The notes beneath the pieces were generated by a model. It ran no database searches. It was not told the origin of the DNA and was given only the letters and a program-made list of their open reading frames with translations. A program made the translations under genes and the position numbers. A stretch of 64,000 nucleotides of DNA from Hydrogenovibrio thermophilus (GTDB lineage Bacteria; Pseudomonadota; Gammaproteobacteria; Thiomicrospirales; Thiomicrospiraceae): contig NZ_CP035033.1 of assembly GCF_004028275.1 (NCBI RefSeq), positions 1,860,001-1,924,000 of the forward strand. The letters run 5' to 3'. Shown here piece by piece: positions 21,635 to 32,413 of the stretch (position 1 is its first letter; every line of letters begins with the position of its first letter).

Positions 21635-22990
21635 ATGAAACCAACATTATTGACCCGTTTTTTCACATGGCTGCCCCTTCTTATGATGCTCCATTCCGCC
21701 CAGGCCTGGTCGGAATCACAACCGCAACTGCTTGACCGCGTAGTCGCCGTGGTGAACGACGACATCATTCTCAAAAGCCAACTGGACCGCGAAGCGGAGC
21801 TGGCGCGCCAAGAGCTGCAAACACGCAACATCAATGTCAGCAACATGGACGAACTGAACATGAAAGTGCTGGATCGCATGATTTTGGAAAAGCTGCAACT
21901 GCAAGAAATCAAACGCATGGGGCTGAAAGTACCGGATGAGGAGCTGCTGGGACAAATTCAACAAATTGCCGAGCAAAACAACCTTTCAGTGCTGCAATTA
22001 CGTGATCGTCTCAATTATGCACGTCCGAACGGATTTCAGGAATTCCGTGAACGCATTCGCCAGCAGATGTTGTTTCAAAAACTGCGTGAAGCCGAAGTAC
22101 TTTCCAAGACCCAAGTAACCGAAGATGAGATCAATAACTTCATCCAGCGCCAAAACCTGATTGAAAACAGCGATGAATACCACCTGAAGCACATTCTGAT
22201 CGGTTTACCGGAATCCGCGACACCGACACAACGTGATGCCGCTCGCAAGAAAGCCGAAGAGGTTTTACAGAAGTTGCGTGAAGGTGAAGACTTCAGTCAA
22301 ATGGCCGTGCGCTATTCCGATGGCAGCAAGGCATTGCAAGGCGGCGATTTAGGCTGGTTATCCAATGACCAGATTCCAACGTTCTTCGCCAAAGCATTCA
22401 GTCAACTTAAACCCGGCCAGTTCAGCGACATCATCCGCAGCCCGGTCGGCTTTCACATCATTGAACTCGACGGCCAGCGCAATAAAAACAGTCAACTGGT
22501 CAAGCAATATCATGTCTACCGTTTCATCCTCTTATCGGACGATGCCAAACACTTGAAACAACCCAGCAATACACTTATCAGCCTGGCTGACAGCATCGAT
22601 AGTTTGGAAAAATTCAAGCAGCTCAATGAACAATATTCCGATATTCCCGCGTCCGTCAACGCCAACGGTAACCTGGGCTGGCAAACCGCCCGTGACTTAC
22701 CGGCCGAATATTTCGCGGCCATCGCCGACCTCGATCCCGGTCAAGCCGCACGGCCATTCGCCACCGATGAAGGTTGGGTTATCCTCTATCTGGATGGCAT
22801 TCGTCAACAGGATGTGACGTTAAAGGATAAACGGGAACAGGCCATGCAAACCCTGCGCATGAAAAAAGCCAATGAAACCTATGAAATCTGGCTTCGCCGT
22901 TTGCGTGACGAAGCTTTGGTCGATATCCGATACCATGATCCGGAAATCATGCAGCCTTTACCGAAGCATGACGAGGGTAACGGAGAATAA
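21635..22990 (+). CDS. surA: Periplasmic chaperone / peptidyl-prolyl isomerase SurA
   Basis: SurA escorts outer-membrane proteins, LptD among them, through the periplasm. The 451-residue precursor has a signal peptide cut after AQA (residue 24). Next come an N-terminal chaperone domain (about 30-175), a first parvulin domain starting YHLKHILIG (about 183), a divergent second parvulin region (about 295-390), and a C-terminal helix. Palindrome copy 5 encodes the A-Q-A-W at the signal-peptidase site itself. Confidence 0.95.
   Translation: MKPTLLTRFFTWLPLLMMLHSAQAWSESQPQLLDRVVAVVNDDIILKSQLDREAELARQELQTRNINVSNMDELNMKVLDRMILEKLQLQEIKRMGLKVPDEELLGQIQQIAEQNNLSVLQLRDRLNYARPNGFQEFRERIRQQMLFQKLREAEVLSKTQVTEDEINNFIQRQNLIENSDEYHLKHILIGLPESATPTQRDAARKKAEEVLQKLREGEDFSQMAVRYSDGSKALQGGDLGWLSNDQIPTFFAKAFSQLKPGQFSDIIRSPVGFHIIELDGQRNKNSQLVKQYHVYRFILLSDDAKHLKQPSNTLISLADSIDSLEKFKQLNEQYSDIPASVNANGNLGWQTARDLPAEYFAAIADLDPGQAARPFATDEGWVILYLDGIRQQDVTLKDKREQAMQTLRMKKANETYEIWLRRLRDEALVDIRYHDPEIMQPLPKHDEGNGE
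21700..21709. repeat. CCAGGCCTGG palindrome copy 5
   Basis: Exact copy inside surA, spanning the signal-peptidase cleavage site (AQAW). Confidence 0.9.
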
Positions 22991-23989
22991 ATGACTGCGA
23001 CACAACACCGACTCGTCATTACCTCTGGAGAACCGGCCGGCATCGGCCCGGAACAAGTCGTTCAACTGGCTCAACAAGACTGGCCGTTTGAATGGGTCGT
23101 CATCGCCGATGCCGACCTGCTCAAAGAAAGAGCCAAACGCATCGGCCTGCCGATTCACATCGAAATGTTTGATGCGTCTCGGTCAGCCACGCCAAATTTA
23201 GCCGGAACCATCAAACTGTTGCCAATTAACCTAGCGGTGCCCTCTATTCCGGGGCAACTGGCGATTGAAAATGCCGATTACGTGCTCAAAATGCTTCACA
23301 CCGCCATTAAGGGCTGCCTCGACGGCACCTTCGACGCCATGATTACCGGACCGATTCATAAAGGCATTATCAATGACGCCGGTTTGAAGTTCACCGGCCA
23401 TACCGAACTCTTGGCCGAAGCCTCGGGAACCGAACGCGTGGTGATGATGCTGGCCACACCTGGCCTACGGGTTCCGCTGGTCACCACTCATTTGCCGCTT
23501 TCAGAGGTGCCGCAAGCCATTACACCCAAATTATTGGAAGAAGTCATCGGCATCCTGCACCAATCCCTGCAAACCCAATTCAAAATTCCCGAACCGAAAA
23601 TCTATGTGATGGGCCTCAACCCACATGCTGGAGAAGATGGACATCTTGGCCGCGAAGAGCTCGATGTCATCATTCCAACATTGGATCGTTTACGCGCAAA
23701 AGGCATGGACTTGGTCGGTCCGCTTCCGGCCGACACCATCTTTAGCCCCGGCAACCTCAAGCAAGCCGATGCCTTTTTAGCCATGTACCACGACCAAGGC
23801 CTGCCGGTTCTGAAATACGTCGGCTTCGGGCACGCGGTGAACGTCACTCTCGGCCTTCCCTTCGTCCGCACCTCGGTGGATCATGGCACCGCCTTGGACT
23901 TGGCCGGAAAAGGGCAAGCCGACATCAACAGCTTCCGCTACGCACTGGAAGTCGCCATCGATATGATACCGTCGCAGGGGAAAGCTTGA
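22991..23989 (+). CDS. pdxA: 4-hydroxythreonine-4-phosphate dehydrogenase PdxA
   Basis: PdxA performs the NAD-dependent oxidation of 4-phosphohydroxy-threonine in pyridoxal-phosphate synthesis. The 332-residue protein shows GEPAGIGPE (13-21), [24 protein letters not shown], the metal-site HDQGLPVLK and [10 protein letters not shown]. Its ATG follows the surA stop directly and its stop overlaps the rsmA ATG (TGATG), as in the conserved operon. Confidence 0.97.
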   Translation: MTATQHRLVITSGEPAGIGPEQVVQLAQQDWPFEWVVIADADLLKERAKRIGLPIHIEMFDASRSATPNLAGTIKLLPINLAVPSIPGQLAIENADYVLKMLHTAIKGCLDGTFDAMITGPIHKGIINDAGLKFTGHTELLAEASGTERVVMMLATPGLRVPLVTTHLPLSEVPQAITPKLLEEVIGILHQSLQTQFKIPEPKIYVMGLNPHAGEDGHLGREELDVIIPTLDRLRAKGMDLVGPLPADTIFSPGNLKQADAFLAMYHDQGLPVLKYVGFGHAVNVTLGLPFVRTSVDHGTALDLAGKGQADINSFRYALEVAIDMIPSQGKA

Positions 23990-24798
23990 TGACACAAAAA
24001 AACAAACCCCACCAGCACAAAAAACGCTTCGGCCAAAACTTTCTCAATAACGACCGAGTTATCCAGCAAATCGTCATGGCCATTCAGCCAAAGCCCGATC
24101 AGCATCTGGTCGAAATCGGCCCGGGTGAAGCGGCATTGACTCAGCCATTACTGGAAGTCGTAAAGATTCTCGACATCATCGAAATCGATAACGATTTGAT
24201 TGGTCCTTTGACACAAAAACTCGGTCACTATCCAGCCTTTCATTTACATCACACCGATGCACTGACTTTCGATTACCATCAACTGCTGAAAGATGAAAAC
24301 GACCGCCTGCGCGTGGTCGGCAACTTACCGTATAACATTTCCAGCCCACTCTTGTTTCATCTAATGCAATACGGGAATCGTATTACTGATATGCACTTCA
24401 TGTTGCAAAAAGAAGTCGTGGAACGCATCACGGCCGAACCGGGCAGTAAAACCTATGGCCGTTTAAGTGTCATGTTGCAATACGCTTGTGCCACCGAGTA
24501 TCTGTTCACGGTTGGTCCGGAAAACTTCACGCCACCGCCAAAAGTGGATTCCGCCATTATCCGTTTAACGCCCTACCAAACCAAGCCTTATTCGGCGACA
24601 TCCGAAAGCGACCTTTCCGACTTGGTGCGCCAGTCCTTCTCGCAAAAACGCAAAACCTTACGCAACAACTTGAAAGGTTGGCTGACGGACGATGACATTG
24701 AGGCCTGCGGCGTCCGACCATCCGATCGCGCGGAAACTTTGTCCGTCGCCGACTTTGTCGCACTGGCGGACTGTTACACGGCCAAAGGAGCCATTTGA
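23989..24798 (+). CDS. rsmA: 16S rRNA (A1518/A1519) dimethyltransferase RsmA
   Basis: RsmA (KsgA) dimethylates two adjacent adenines in the 3' hairpin of 16S rRNA during 30S maturation. The 269-residue protein begins [18 protein letters not shown] and carries the SAM motif VEIGPGEAALTQPL, the acidic IEID, and the catalytic NLPYNIS. The start ATG overlaps the pdxA stop (TGATG), and the stop overlaps the apaH start in the same way. Confidence 0.97.
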   Translation: MTQKNKPHQHKKRFGQNFLNNDRVIQQIVMAIQPKPDQHLVEIGPGEAALTQPLLEVVKILDIIEIDNDLIGPLTQKLGHYPAFHLHHTDALTFDYHQLLKDENDRLRVVGNLPYNISSPLLFHLMQYGNRITDMHFMLQKEVVERITAEPGSKTYGRLSVMLQYACATEYLFTVGPENFTPPPKVDSAIIRLTPYQTKPYSATSESDLSDLVRQSFSQKRKTLRNNLKGWLTDDDIEACGVRPSDRAETLSVADFVALADCYTAKGAI

Positions 24799-25652
24799 TG
24801 GCGACCTATGTCATTGGCGACTTGCAGGGTTGCTTCGACGAACTGTTGGAACTGCTGGCGGCCATTGAATATGACGAACAGCACGATGTGCTTTGGTTCG
24901 CCGGAGACATTGTCAATCGAGGCCCGAAATCTCTGGAGTGCCTGACTTTCGTGAAATCGATCGAAGAATCCGGCCGGGGCAAAACGGTCTTGGGCAACCA
25001 TGATTTTCACTTGCTGGCGGCCTACTCAGGCCTCGAAAAATACGTCTCAAAATCGGATACTTTGACGGAGATTCTCCAATCCGAAGACGCACCGGAATTG
25101 CTTGACTGGTTACGCCGCCAACCGCTGGTCGTGAAGCACGACTACCTTCCCGTCGCGATGGTGCATGCAGGAATCCCCCCGCAATGGACAATCGCGGAAG
25201 CCTTAACCCACAGCCGTGAAGTCGAGCAGCACTTACAATCCGATGCCTGGCAAACCTTTATCCGTGAACACCTCTTCGGTTCCGAACCGAGAGAATGGCA
25301 AGAAACACTCACCGGCTGGGAACGCATTCGCTATATCGTCAATGCATTTGCTCGAATGCGTTATTGTGACGACAAAGGCAAACTCGAATTCAAACAAAAA
25401 ATGTCACCGAATCAAGCCGACTCATTGAAAAAACATTATCAGCCTTGGTTTGCACACGGCAACCGCAAAAACAAAGACCATGAAATCTTTTTCGGACACT
25501 GGTCCACCCTCGGTGCCGTCGATGCCTACAACATCCACTCCACCGACACCGGCTGTTTATGGGGCGGAGAATTAACCGCCTATTGCCTTGAGACCCACAC
25601 TCGGCATACAATAAAATGCAAAATGCAGTGCAAACCCAAAAAGAAACCCTGA
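24798..25652 (+). CDS. apaH: Symmetrical diadenosine tetraphosphatase ApaH
   Basis: ApaH splits Ap4A into two ADP and can remove dinucleoside-polyphosphate caps from RNA 5' ends. The 284-residue metallophosphatase has GDLQGCFDEL, GDIVNRGPKSLE and GNHDFHLLA, the three metal-binding blocks, and MVHAGIPPQW. I used the ATG at 24798, with AAAGGAG seven bases upstream, in preference to TTG 24795. The C-terminus is Lys- and Cys-rich (KCKMQCKPKKKP), an unusual tail. Confidence 0.97.
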   Translation: MATYVIGDLQGCFDELLELLAAIEYDEQHDVLWFAGDIVNRGPKSLECLTFVKSIEESGRGKTVLGNHDFHLLAAYSGLEKYVSKSDTLTEILQSEDAPELLDWLRRQPLVVKHDYLPVAMVHAGIPPQWTIAEALTHSREVEQHLQSDAWQTFIREHLFGSEPREWQETLTGWERIRYIVNAFARMRYCDDKGKLEFKQKMSPNQADSLKKHYQPWFAHGNRKNKDHEIFFGHWSTLGAVDAYNIHSTDTGCLWGGELTAYCLETHTRHTIKCKMQCKPKKKP

Positions 25653-25684
25653 ACGAAATCTAAACGCCAGAGCCATTACCCCTT

Positions 25685-26302
25685 ATGGAAACAACTGAAA
25701 ACGATTTGCCGGACGGCTCTCAGGAAGACATGGTGCTCGAACCGCGCACCCCGACGGCGGAAGAAATGCTGGAACGCCTGCATGCCGTGAATTTGGACGA
25801 TTTCAATATGCAGGAAATCACCGATGAGCTGAAAGGCAACAATGCTTGGTTATTCGTACTGACCATGCCGATTACCGCGATTCTGTTGGTCGTATTCACT
25901 TTGGTAGGCACCTTTGCGACCGGTTACTTTATCCTAAGCTTCATCGTCTCGGCCGGTATTTTATTCGTTGTCGGCAAGATGATTGACCAATACGAACAGA
26001 AGTTCCGCTACCAAGCACGCCTGGAAGTCATGCGGCGCATCAAGGAAGCCGAAACGGAAGACGGCTTGATTCCGCACTTCAAAGACTTTCTGCCCAAAAA
26101 ATACCGCCATCTTTGGCAAAGCTTGAAAAAACAGAATTACATCTACATCGATCAATACATTGCCGCCATAACCCTCTTGCAACAGCGCTTGGACAGTGAT
26201 AAATTCATTCGTATATGGCGGCTAAAACACCCGGAAACCGCTCCCGACGCCGAGGAAATGGAAGAAGAGTACGCCGATTATCAGGGACAGCAACGCGCTT
26301 AA
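25685..26302 (+). CDS. Unknown two-helix membrane protein
   Basis: Not recognised. The 205-residue protein has an acidic N-terminus (1-52), two adjoining hydrophobic segments (about 55-76 and 79-98), then a charged cytoplasmic-looking region with several helices and an acidic tail (PDAEEMEEEYADY). It begins 32 bases after apaH and could be the end of that operon. No catalytic motif is visible. Codon use resembles its neighbours, so it is probably a real gene. Confidence 0.8.
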   Translation: METTENDLPDGSQEDMVLEPRTPTAEEMLERLHAVNLDDFNMQEITDELKGNNAWLFVLTMPITAILLVVFTLVGTFATGYFILSFIVSAGILFVVGKMIDQYEQKFRYQARLEVMRRIKEAETEDGLIPHFKDFLPKKYRHLWQSLKKQNYIYIDQYIAAITLLQQRLDSDKFIRIWRLKHPETAPDAEEMEEEYADYQGQQRA

Positions 26303-26326
26303 CTGGATAACACATAAGAGATTACA

Positions 26327-26605
26327 ATGCACTTACCCACTCGCCCCATCCAACCGGAAGATCACGTTCTCATTGCACTCGGTCCGAACGGCCACCCGAC
26401 ATTCAAAACCATCCACCCCAGCGAGCATTATCTCGATCATTTGGGTCAACACATGGTCGGCTGCAAAAAGTCCCAGTACGAAACCCACATGGTGGTCTCA
26501 TCCCACAACGTCTTCACTTTGACGAACCCGGATTACCGTTTCGACGAAGCGCTGGATCAGATTATTCGAAATTTGATTTTGGATCGATACCCGAAAAGTA
26601 TCTAG
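26327..26605 (+). CDS. Unknown small soluble protein
   Basis: Not recognised. The 92-residue protein is His-rich in its first half and has no signal peptide or membrane segment. It starts 24 bases after the preceding unknown gene with AAGAGA upstream, and ends 24 bases before the convergent merR-like gene. The final region (DEALDQIIRNLILDRY) looks helical. Its place in the same run as the membrane protein suggests co-expression. Confidence 0.7.
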   Translation: MHLPTRPIQPEDHVLIALGPNGHPTFKTIHPSEHYLDHLGQHMVGCKKSQYETHMVVSSHNVFTLTNPDYRFDEALDQIIRNLILDRYPKSI

Positions 26606-26629
26606 TATTTAAATATCTGCTGCCGACGC

Positions 26630-27016
26630 TTAATAGCGCTGGCTGAGGTAGCGTTGGAATTCTTTCAATTCCGAACGCATCTGTTGAAGCAACCCCATCG
26701 CATTCTCCGCTTCCCCTTTCAAGTCGGCTTCCAACACATCGGATTTGCTTAATCGGGCCTTGGCGCCCGGAATGGTAAATCCCTGCTCGTGTAGCAACGA
26801 TTTGATTTCAATGACCATTTCGACATCGCGTCGTTGATAATAACGCCGACCACGGCGTTTGCTGGGTTGCAGCTGTGGAAACACCTGCTCCCAATAACGC
26901 AAAACATGCGATTTCAACTGGCAGAACTCACTGACTTCCCCGATGGTGAAGTACTTCTTATCGGGTAAATCGATTTCCAGTTGCTTCGGTTTGTCCGTCG
27001 ATTTAGGCTTTACCAT
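26630..27016 (-). CDS. MerR-family regulator linked to ihfA
   Basis: A 128-residue MerR-type DNA-binding protein: the winged helix-turn-helix [24 protein letters not shown] (20-43, quoted in part: FTIGEVSEF and LRYWEQ), then [11 protein letters not shown] and a dimerisation helix at the C-terminus ([17 protein letters not shown]). There is no C-terminal effector domain or metal-binding cysteine cluster. A merR-like gene directly after ihfA is conserved in many gammaproteobacteria; its target is unknown. It overlaps the end of ihfA by 14 bases. Confidence 0.9.
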   Translation of the reverse strand: MVKPKSTDKPKQLEIDLPDKKYFTIGEVSEFCQLKSHVLRYWEQVFPQLQPSKRRGRRYYQRRDVEMVIEIKSLLHEQGFTIPGAKARLSKSDVLEADLKGEAENAMGLLQQMRSELKEFQRYLSQRY

Positions 27017-27296
27017 AGTTATCTATCTGAGCTCGCAATTTCTGACCGGGCTTGAAGGTGACCACACGGCGTGCCGAAATCGGTACATCTTCACCCGTTC
27101 TTGGATTTCGACCAGGCCTGGCACTTTTGTCCTTCAGTTCAAAGTTGCCAAAGCCCGAAAGCTTGATCTGTTCACCCTTGACCAGAATATCCGACATCTC
27201 ATCGTAAAACTGTTCCACCAACTCTTTGGATTCACGCTTATTGAAACCGAACTTTTCCGATAGGGTTTCCGCAAGGTCTGCTTTGGTCAATGCCAT
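27003..27296 (-). CDS. ihfA: Integration host factor alpha subunit
   Basis: IHF-alpha forms a heterodimer with IHF-beta that bends DNA sharply at specific sites. The start ATG at 27296 ([17 protein letters not shown] upstream) gives 97 residues. The beta-arm region reads [20 protein letters not shown], containing the Pro that intercalates into DNA. Palindrome copy 6 encodes Ala-Arg-Pro-Gly at the base of this arm. It lies after pheT in the thrS-to-merR operon, the conserved gammaproteobacterial order. Confidence 0.97.
   Translation of the reverse strand: MALTKADLAETLSEKFGFNKRESKELVEQFYDEMSDILVKGEQIKLSGFGNFELKDKSARPGRNPRTGEDVPISARRVVTFKPGQKLRAQIDNYGKA
27112..27121. repeat. CCAGGCCTGG palindrome copy 6
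   Basis: Exact copy inside ihfA, read as ARPGR on the minus strand. Confidence 0.9.
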
Positions 27297-27374
27297 GTCT
27301 TTTCCTCTCAATACAATACGTCAATTAAACCTTTTCAAGGCAGTTAATTCAACTTTTATTCAATCCGTCATCCA

Positions 27375-29759
27375 TTATTGCCGCAACTCGGCCTGGACTT
27401 TTTCTTTTGCCATATCAATCACTTGTGACACCAGCGCGTCAACCTCTTCATCCTGAAGCGTGCGCTCTTGGTGTTGTATTTTCAGGGCCAAGGCCACACT
27501 TTTACGCCCTTCCCCGACACCTTGGCCGCGATAAATATCAAAGACCTCCACACCTTGCAAAATATCCGATTCAACCTGCTGAATGGCATCCAATAAATCA
27601 TGCATCGGCAAGCTTTCCGACACGACAAACGCCAAATCACGCTGTACTTCCGGGAACTTGGAAATCGGCTTGGCCTGTGGCACCTGCGCTTTGGAGATCG
27701 CATCCAAGCGCAACTCGAACACATACACCTTGCCGGATACACCGGTAGTCTTCACCAAGCTTGGATGCAATTGCCCCATTACCCCAACCGTACGACCGTC
27801 TTTAACAATCGCGGCCGACTGCCCTGGATGCAACATCGGATATTCTCGCGCTTCAAAACGTACCTGACCCAGTACATGACTCATTTCCAGCAACGTCTCT
27901 ACATCCCCCTTCAAATCGAAGAAATCAGCGGCACGGTTATCCCCCGCCCAATTTTGCGGATGCAGATCGCCCACAATCGCGCCACCAATCATCGGTGTTT
28001 GCAAGGTTTTACCGTCCTGAATATTGAACACCAAACCGGATTCGAAAATGCGAATACGGCTTTGTTGACGTTTCTGGTTATAAGAGACCGTTTGCAACAA
28101 CCCGGGGAACAAGGTAGTGCGCATCGCCTTCATATCATCGGAAATCGGATTTTTTAGACAGATGGCCGGACTGTCGGGTACCAGCTTAGCCTGCAAGTCC
28201 TCTTCGACAAACGAATACGTTACCACTTCGAAATAACCGCGATTGACCAAGGCTTTACGGATGACATACAACTCCTGCTCCGACTCCGGCAAAGTCGGCA
28301 ATCTCATAGGGGCTTGTACCTCGGTATCCGGTAAATTGTTATAACCGTATACTCGGCCGACTTCTTCAATCAAATCGGCTTCGATTTCCATGTCGAAGCG
28401 ATAAGTTGGTGCCGTCATTTCCCAGCCGCCGTCAATCGCTTTCACATCAAAATTCAAGCGTTCGAAAATGGCTTCGATTTCCGCGTTCAACAAATCGACA
28501 CCCAACAATTTCGCCACGCGCTCCGGGCGCAGGACAATCGTCTTCGCCGTCGGCAAATTTTCCATCGAAACCGTCGACGACACTTCGGAGACCTGACCGC
28601 CGGCAATATCGGTAATCAGCTGTAACGCTCGTTCCAGAGCGCGCTCCGGTAAGTACGCGTCCACCCCACGTTCGAAACGGTGTGACGAATCGGTATGCAA
28701 ACCGTACTGACGCGCTTTACCGGTAATCGCCAATGGCGAAAAGTGCGCACATTCCAGGAAAATACGTTGCGTTGCATCGGACACGGCCGTCGCCAGACCG
28801 CCCATGATTCCGGCCAACGCAATGGCACCGGAATCGTCGGCAATCACTAAGGTGTCGTCTTGCAGCGTTAGTTCTTTCTCGTCCAGCGTGACCAGAGTTT
28901 CACCCGATTGCGCATAACGGATTTGGATATCCCCTTGCAACTTATCCGCATCAAACGCATGCATCGGCTGCCCCAGCTCCAACAGCACGTAATTGGTCAC
29001 ATCCACCAAGAAGGTTTTCGGCGAAATACCGCCACGTTCCAAGCGCTGCTTCATCCAAAGGGGTGTTTCGGCTTGCGGGTTCAGTCCTTCGACCACACAG
29101 CCAAGATATTTCGGGCAAGCCTGTGGTTGTTCAACCGCAACGTTTTGCGGACAAGCACCGTTTTTCGCCACTTCCTGACTTTCATACGGAACCTTGAAAG
29201 GCGCATTGCTGATGGCCGCGATATCGCGCGCCACACCTTCCACACTCAAACAATCGGCGCGGTTTGGCGTTAAGTCAACATCGATGACTTGATCGTTTAA
29301 GTTTAAATATTCACGAACATCCTGACCGACCGATGCCTCATCCGGCAACACATACAAACCGTCCACACCATCATCCGGCAGGCCGATTTCGGTTGCGCCG
29401 CACAACATACCGTGCGATGGCACGCCGCGTAACTTGGCTTTTTTGATTTTGAAATCGCCCGGCAATACCGCACCGACTTTCGCGCAGCAGGCTTTCATAC
29501 CGGCCACCACATTCGGTGCACCGCAAACGATTTGCAGATTCTCTTCTTCACCGACATCCACTTGGGTAACGTTCAGCTTATCGGCGTCCGGATGCTTCTC
29601 CACCGACACCACCTGGCCAACAACGACATTCGAAAAGGCGGGAGCCACCGGCTCCACGCCATCCACTTCCAGGCCGGCCAAACTCAATTCTTCCGCTAAG
29701 GTTTGAGAATCCCATTCCGGATTCGTCCACTCTCTTAACCAACTTTCACTTACTTTCAT
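27375..29759 (-). CDS. pheT: Phenylalanyl-tRNA synthetase beta subunit
   Basis: PheT is the large subunit of the alpha2-beta2 class II enzyme that charges tRNA(Phe). The 794-residue protein has the N-terminal OB-type tRNA-binding domain (about 40-150; [12 protein letters not shown]), B3/B4 editing domain (about 210-385), B5 domain, catalytic-like core, and a C-terminal ferredoxin-fold anticodon-binding domain (from about 700, [13 protein letters not shown]). It begins 29 bases after pheS; the gap holds a one-mismatch palindrome copy (TCAGGCCTGG, 29776-29785). Confidence 0.97.
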   Translation of the reverse strand: MKVSESWLREWTNPEWDSQTLAEELSLAGLEVDGVEPVAPAFSNVVVGQVVSVEKHPDADKLNVTQVDVGEEENLQIVCGAPNVVAGMKACCAKVGAVLPGDFKIKKAKLRGVPSHGMLCGATEIGLPDDGVDGLYVLPDEASVGQDVREYLNLNDQVIDVDLTPNRADCLSVEGVARDIAAISNAPFKVPYESQEVAKNGACPQNVAVEQPQACPKYLGCVVEGLNPQAETPLWMKQRLERGGISPKTFLVDVTNYVLLELGQPMHAFDADKLQGDIQIRYAQSGETLVTLDEKELTLQDDTLVIADDSGAIALAGIMGGLATAVSDATQRIFLECAHFSPLAITGKARQYGLHTDSSHRFERGVDAYLPERALERALQLITDIAGGQVSEVSSTVSMENLPTAKTIVLRPERVAKLLGVDLLNAEIEAIFERLNFDVKAIDGGWEMTAPTYRFDMEIEADLIEEVGRVYGYNNLPDTEVQAPMRLPTLPESEQELYVIRKALVNRGYFEVVTYSFVEEDLQAKLVPDSPAICLKNPISDDMKAMRTTLFPGLLQTVSYNQKRQQSRIRIFESGLVFNIQDGKTLQTPMIGGAIVGDLHPQNWAGDNRAADFFDLKGDVETLLEMSHVLGQVRFEAREYPMLHPGQSAAIVKDGRTVGVMGQLHPSLVKTTGVSGKVYVFELRLDAISKAQVPQAKPISKFPEVQRDLAFVVSESLPMHDLLDAIQQVESDILQGVEVFDIYRGQGVGEGRKSVALALKIQHQERTLQDEEVDALVSQVIDMAKEKVQAELRQ

Positions 29760-29788
29760 AATGCTTATCTTCTCGTCAGGCCTGGTGA

Positions 29789-30790
<1,002 letters not shown>

Positions 30791-30864
30791 CTAAACGACC
30801 TTTAAAATAAAAATGAGGAATATCTTGTTTTATACGCGCCGAACATTATGGGCAGTAAAAGCTT

Positions 30865-30951
30865 CGCATTGATTTTGACACCTGCAATCAATGCGTGTGT
30901 TTGTTTATTTTTAAACCCAGTCATCTCCCACAAGGGAGCCGAAAAACTGGG
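30865..30951 (-). promoter_or_regulatory. Two tandem hairpins in the pheST leader
   Basis: Reading leftward after the rplT terminator, a two-tier hairpin (CCCAGT 30916-30921 with ACTGGG 30946-30951, inside it CTCCC/GGGAG) is followed by a perfect 10-bp stem, CGCATTGATT (30865-30874) with AATCAATGCG (30886-30895). Neither is followed by a T-run. They may be leader structure for pheST. Confidence 0.5.
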
Positions 30952-30960
30952 CTTAAAAAT

Positions 30961-30990
30961 AAAAAAGGAGCTTATTAAAAGCCCCTTTAA
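30961..30990 (-). terminator. Terminator between rplT and pheS
   Basis: On the minus strand AAAGGGGCTT pairs with AAGCTCCTTT (one G-U pair) around a 5-base loop and is followed by a long T-run. It lies 26 bases past the rplT stop, in the position of the E. coli pheM attenuator. Confidence 0.85.
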
Positions 30991-31015
30991 ATTGGTTCCG
31001 TAGGAACCTCTATCG

Positions 31016-31372
31016 TTATGCCAAGGCCGCTTTTGCTTTTTCAACAATGGCGGAAAACGCTTCTGCGTCATGGATAGCGATATCGGATAGCACTTTACGA
31101 TCCACTTCGATTCCCGCTTTATTCAAACCGGAAATGAAACGGCTGTAAGTCATACCATTCATACGTGTCGCAGCATTGATACGTGCAATCCACAAACGAC
31201 GGAATTGACGTTTCTTTTGACGACGGTCACGATAAGCATATTGACCCGCTTTGATTACAGCCTGCTTGGCCACACGGAAAATCTTTTTACGAGCTCCGTA
31301 ATAACCTTTTGCTTGCTTTAATACTTTATTGTGTCTTCTGCGTGCAATCACGCCTCTTTTAACTCTTGCCAT
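31016..31372 (-). CDS. rplT: 50S ribosomal protein L20
   Basis: L20 is a 23S rRNA-binding protein essential for early 50S assembly, and a translational repressor of its own operon in E. coli. The 118-residue protein begins [20 protein letters not shown] and is strongly basic in its N-terminal half. A consensus GGAGG ribosome site lies seven bases upstream, overlapping the rpmI end. Confidence 0.98.
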   Translation of the reverse strand: MARVKRGVIARRRHNKVLKQAKGYYGARKKIFRVAKQAVIKAGQYAYRDRRQKKRQFRRLWIARINAATRMNGMTYSRFISGLNKAGIEVDRKVLSDIAIHDAEAFSAIVEKAKAALA

Positions 31373-31384
31373 GGGTCAACCTCC

Positions 31385-31582
31385 TTACGCGTATGGTAGC
31401 ATGCGGCGAACCATTGCCACATCGTTATCATGAATCATGCTTGCAGCACGCAAGTGACGTTTACGCTTAGTCGACTTCTTGGTCAAGATATGACGAAGAT
31501 GCGATTGTTTGCACTTAAAACGGCCGGAGCCGGTTTTCTTAAAGCGCTTTTGAGCACTTTTATTTGTTTTCATCTTAGGCAT
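31385..31582 (-). CDS. rpmI: 50S ribosomal protein L35
   Basis: A 65-residue basic protein beginning [18 protein letters not shown]. The start at 31582 is decided by GGAG eight bases upstream and by family length; the frame stays open upstream but the extra residues are not L35-like. It lies 12 bases before rplT, with a 244-base leader upstream after infC. Confidence 0.97.
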   Translation of the reverse strand: MPKMKTNKSAQKRFKKTGSGRFKCKQSHLRHILTKKSTKRKRHLRAASMIHDNDVAMVRRMLPYA

Positions 31583-31826
31583 GGCTAAAACTCCAATTGC
31601 CGATATTCCAGCGAACCGGAATACCATCAGTTTTGAGGATGTTCGATGCTTTTCGGCACCCAACGCTTAACAATAAACAGCACTGAAGAGCTGCACCGGT
31701 AACGACGTTTAAAACGCCAGTCCCAGTTATTGTTTTTATGATTCCCTTTTTCGACTTGTGGGAGCAAGTTTTCTATCGAAAGCCACCCGACCAATGGCCG
31801 GGTGTTTTCCATAAACCGTTACCGAA
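31583..31826 (-). promoter_or_regulatory. infC-rpmI spacer, likely L20 translational operator
   Basis: 244 bases without a gene. In E. coli the equivalent spacer and infC end hold the L20 operator (a pseudoknot) that represses rpmI-rplT. Here the first element is a strong hairpin, CACCCG (31784-31789) with CGGGTG (31799-31804) plus an inner CCAATGG. A GCGTTTTAAACGTC inverted repeat follows further along the minus strand. The position supports the role; the pseudoknot itself was not proved. Confidence 0.45.
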
Positions 31827-32378
31827 TTATTTTTTGATCGGCGCGACCATCATTTGCAATTGGCGCCCTTCCATCTTCGGCATTTGTTCGACGGTGGCGA
31901 TTTCCTGAATATCATCGCGCACACGTTCCAACATTCGCATGCCCAGCTCTTTATGGGTAATTTCGCGTCCGCGGAACCAGATGGTGACCTTCACGCGGTC
32001 ACCTTTTTCCAGGAACTTCGTCAGGTTACGCATTTTCACCTGATAATCCCCTTCTTCCGTTCCAGGACGGAATTTCACTTCCTTGACCTGAACCTGCTTT
32101 TGTTTTTTCTTAGCTTCGTGCTTTTTTTTCTGCTGTTGATAAACGTATTTACCATAGTCCATGATTCGGCAAACCGGCGGGCTGGATTTTGCAGAGATTT
32201 CCACCAGGTCCATTTCTGCATCACGCGCGGCTTCTAAAGCCTCTTCAATTGAGACGACACCTTTCTGCTCTCCATCCGCATCGATCAAGCGGACTTCTTT
32301 TGCCGTAATTCTGTCGTTAATGTTGTCTTTAGGCGCTTCCGGTTGCTGCGGCCTACCACGACCTCTTCTAACTGCGAT
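31827..32378 (-). CDS. infC: Translation initiation factor IF-3, AUC start
   Basis: IF-3 binds the 30S subunit, prevents 70S reassociation and rejects non-canonical start codons. The frame lacks ATG or GTG at the N-terminus; a TTG at 32288 would cut off the conserved [16 protein letters not shown] region. An in-frame ATC at 32378, with AGGAG eight bases upstream, gives 183 residues ([19 protein letters not shown]), the normal length. An in-frame ATT sits six bases earlier but too close to the ribosome site. A rare start codon in infC is the known autoregulatory device (AUU in E. coli). Further landmarks are [27 protein letters not shown] and [13 protein letters not shown]. Confidence 0.96.
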   Translation of the reverse strand: MAVRRGRGRPQQPEAPKDNINDRITAKEVRLIDADGEQKGVVSIEEALEAARDAEMDLVEISAKSSPPVCRIMDYGKYVYQQQKKKHEAKKKQKQVQVKEVKFRPGTEEGDYQVKMRNLTKFLEKGDRVKVTIWFRGREITHKELGMRMLERVRDDIQEIATVEQMPKMEGRQLQMMVAPIKK

Positions 32379-32413
32379 AGTAATATCTCCTCAATAAACT
32401 ATTTCTGTAAAAC

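Noticed and set aside
30802-31071. Possible Phe-rich leader peptide (SSFFIFKPSFS) for pheST
   Set aside because: The Phe codons come from the T-run of the rplT terminator, and no start codon with a ribosome site precedes them closely.
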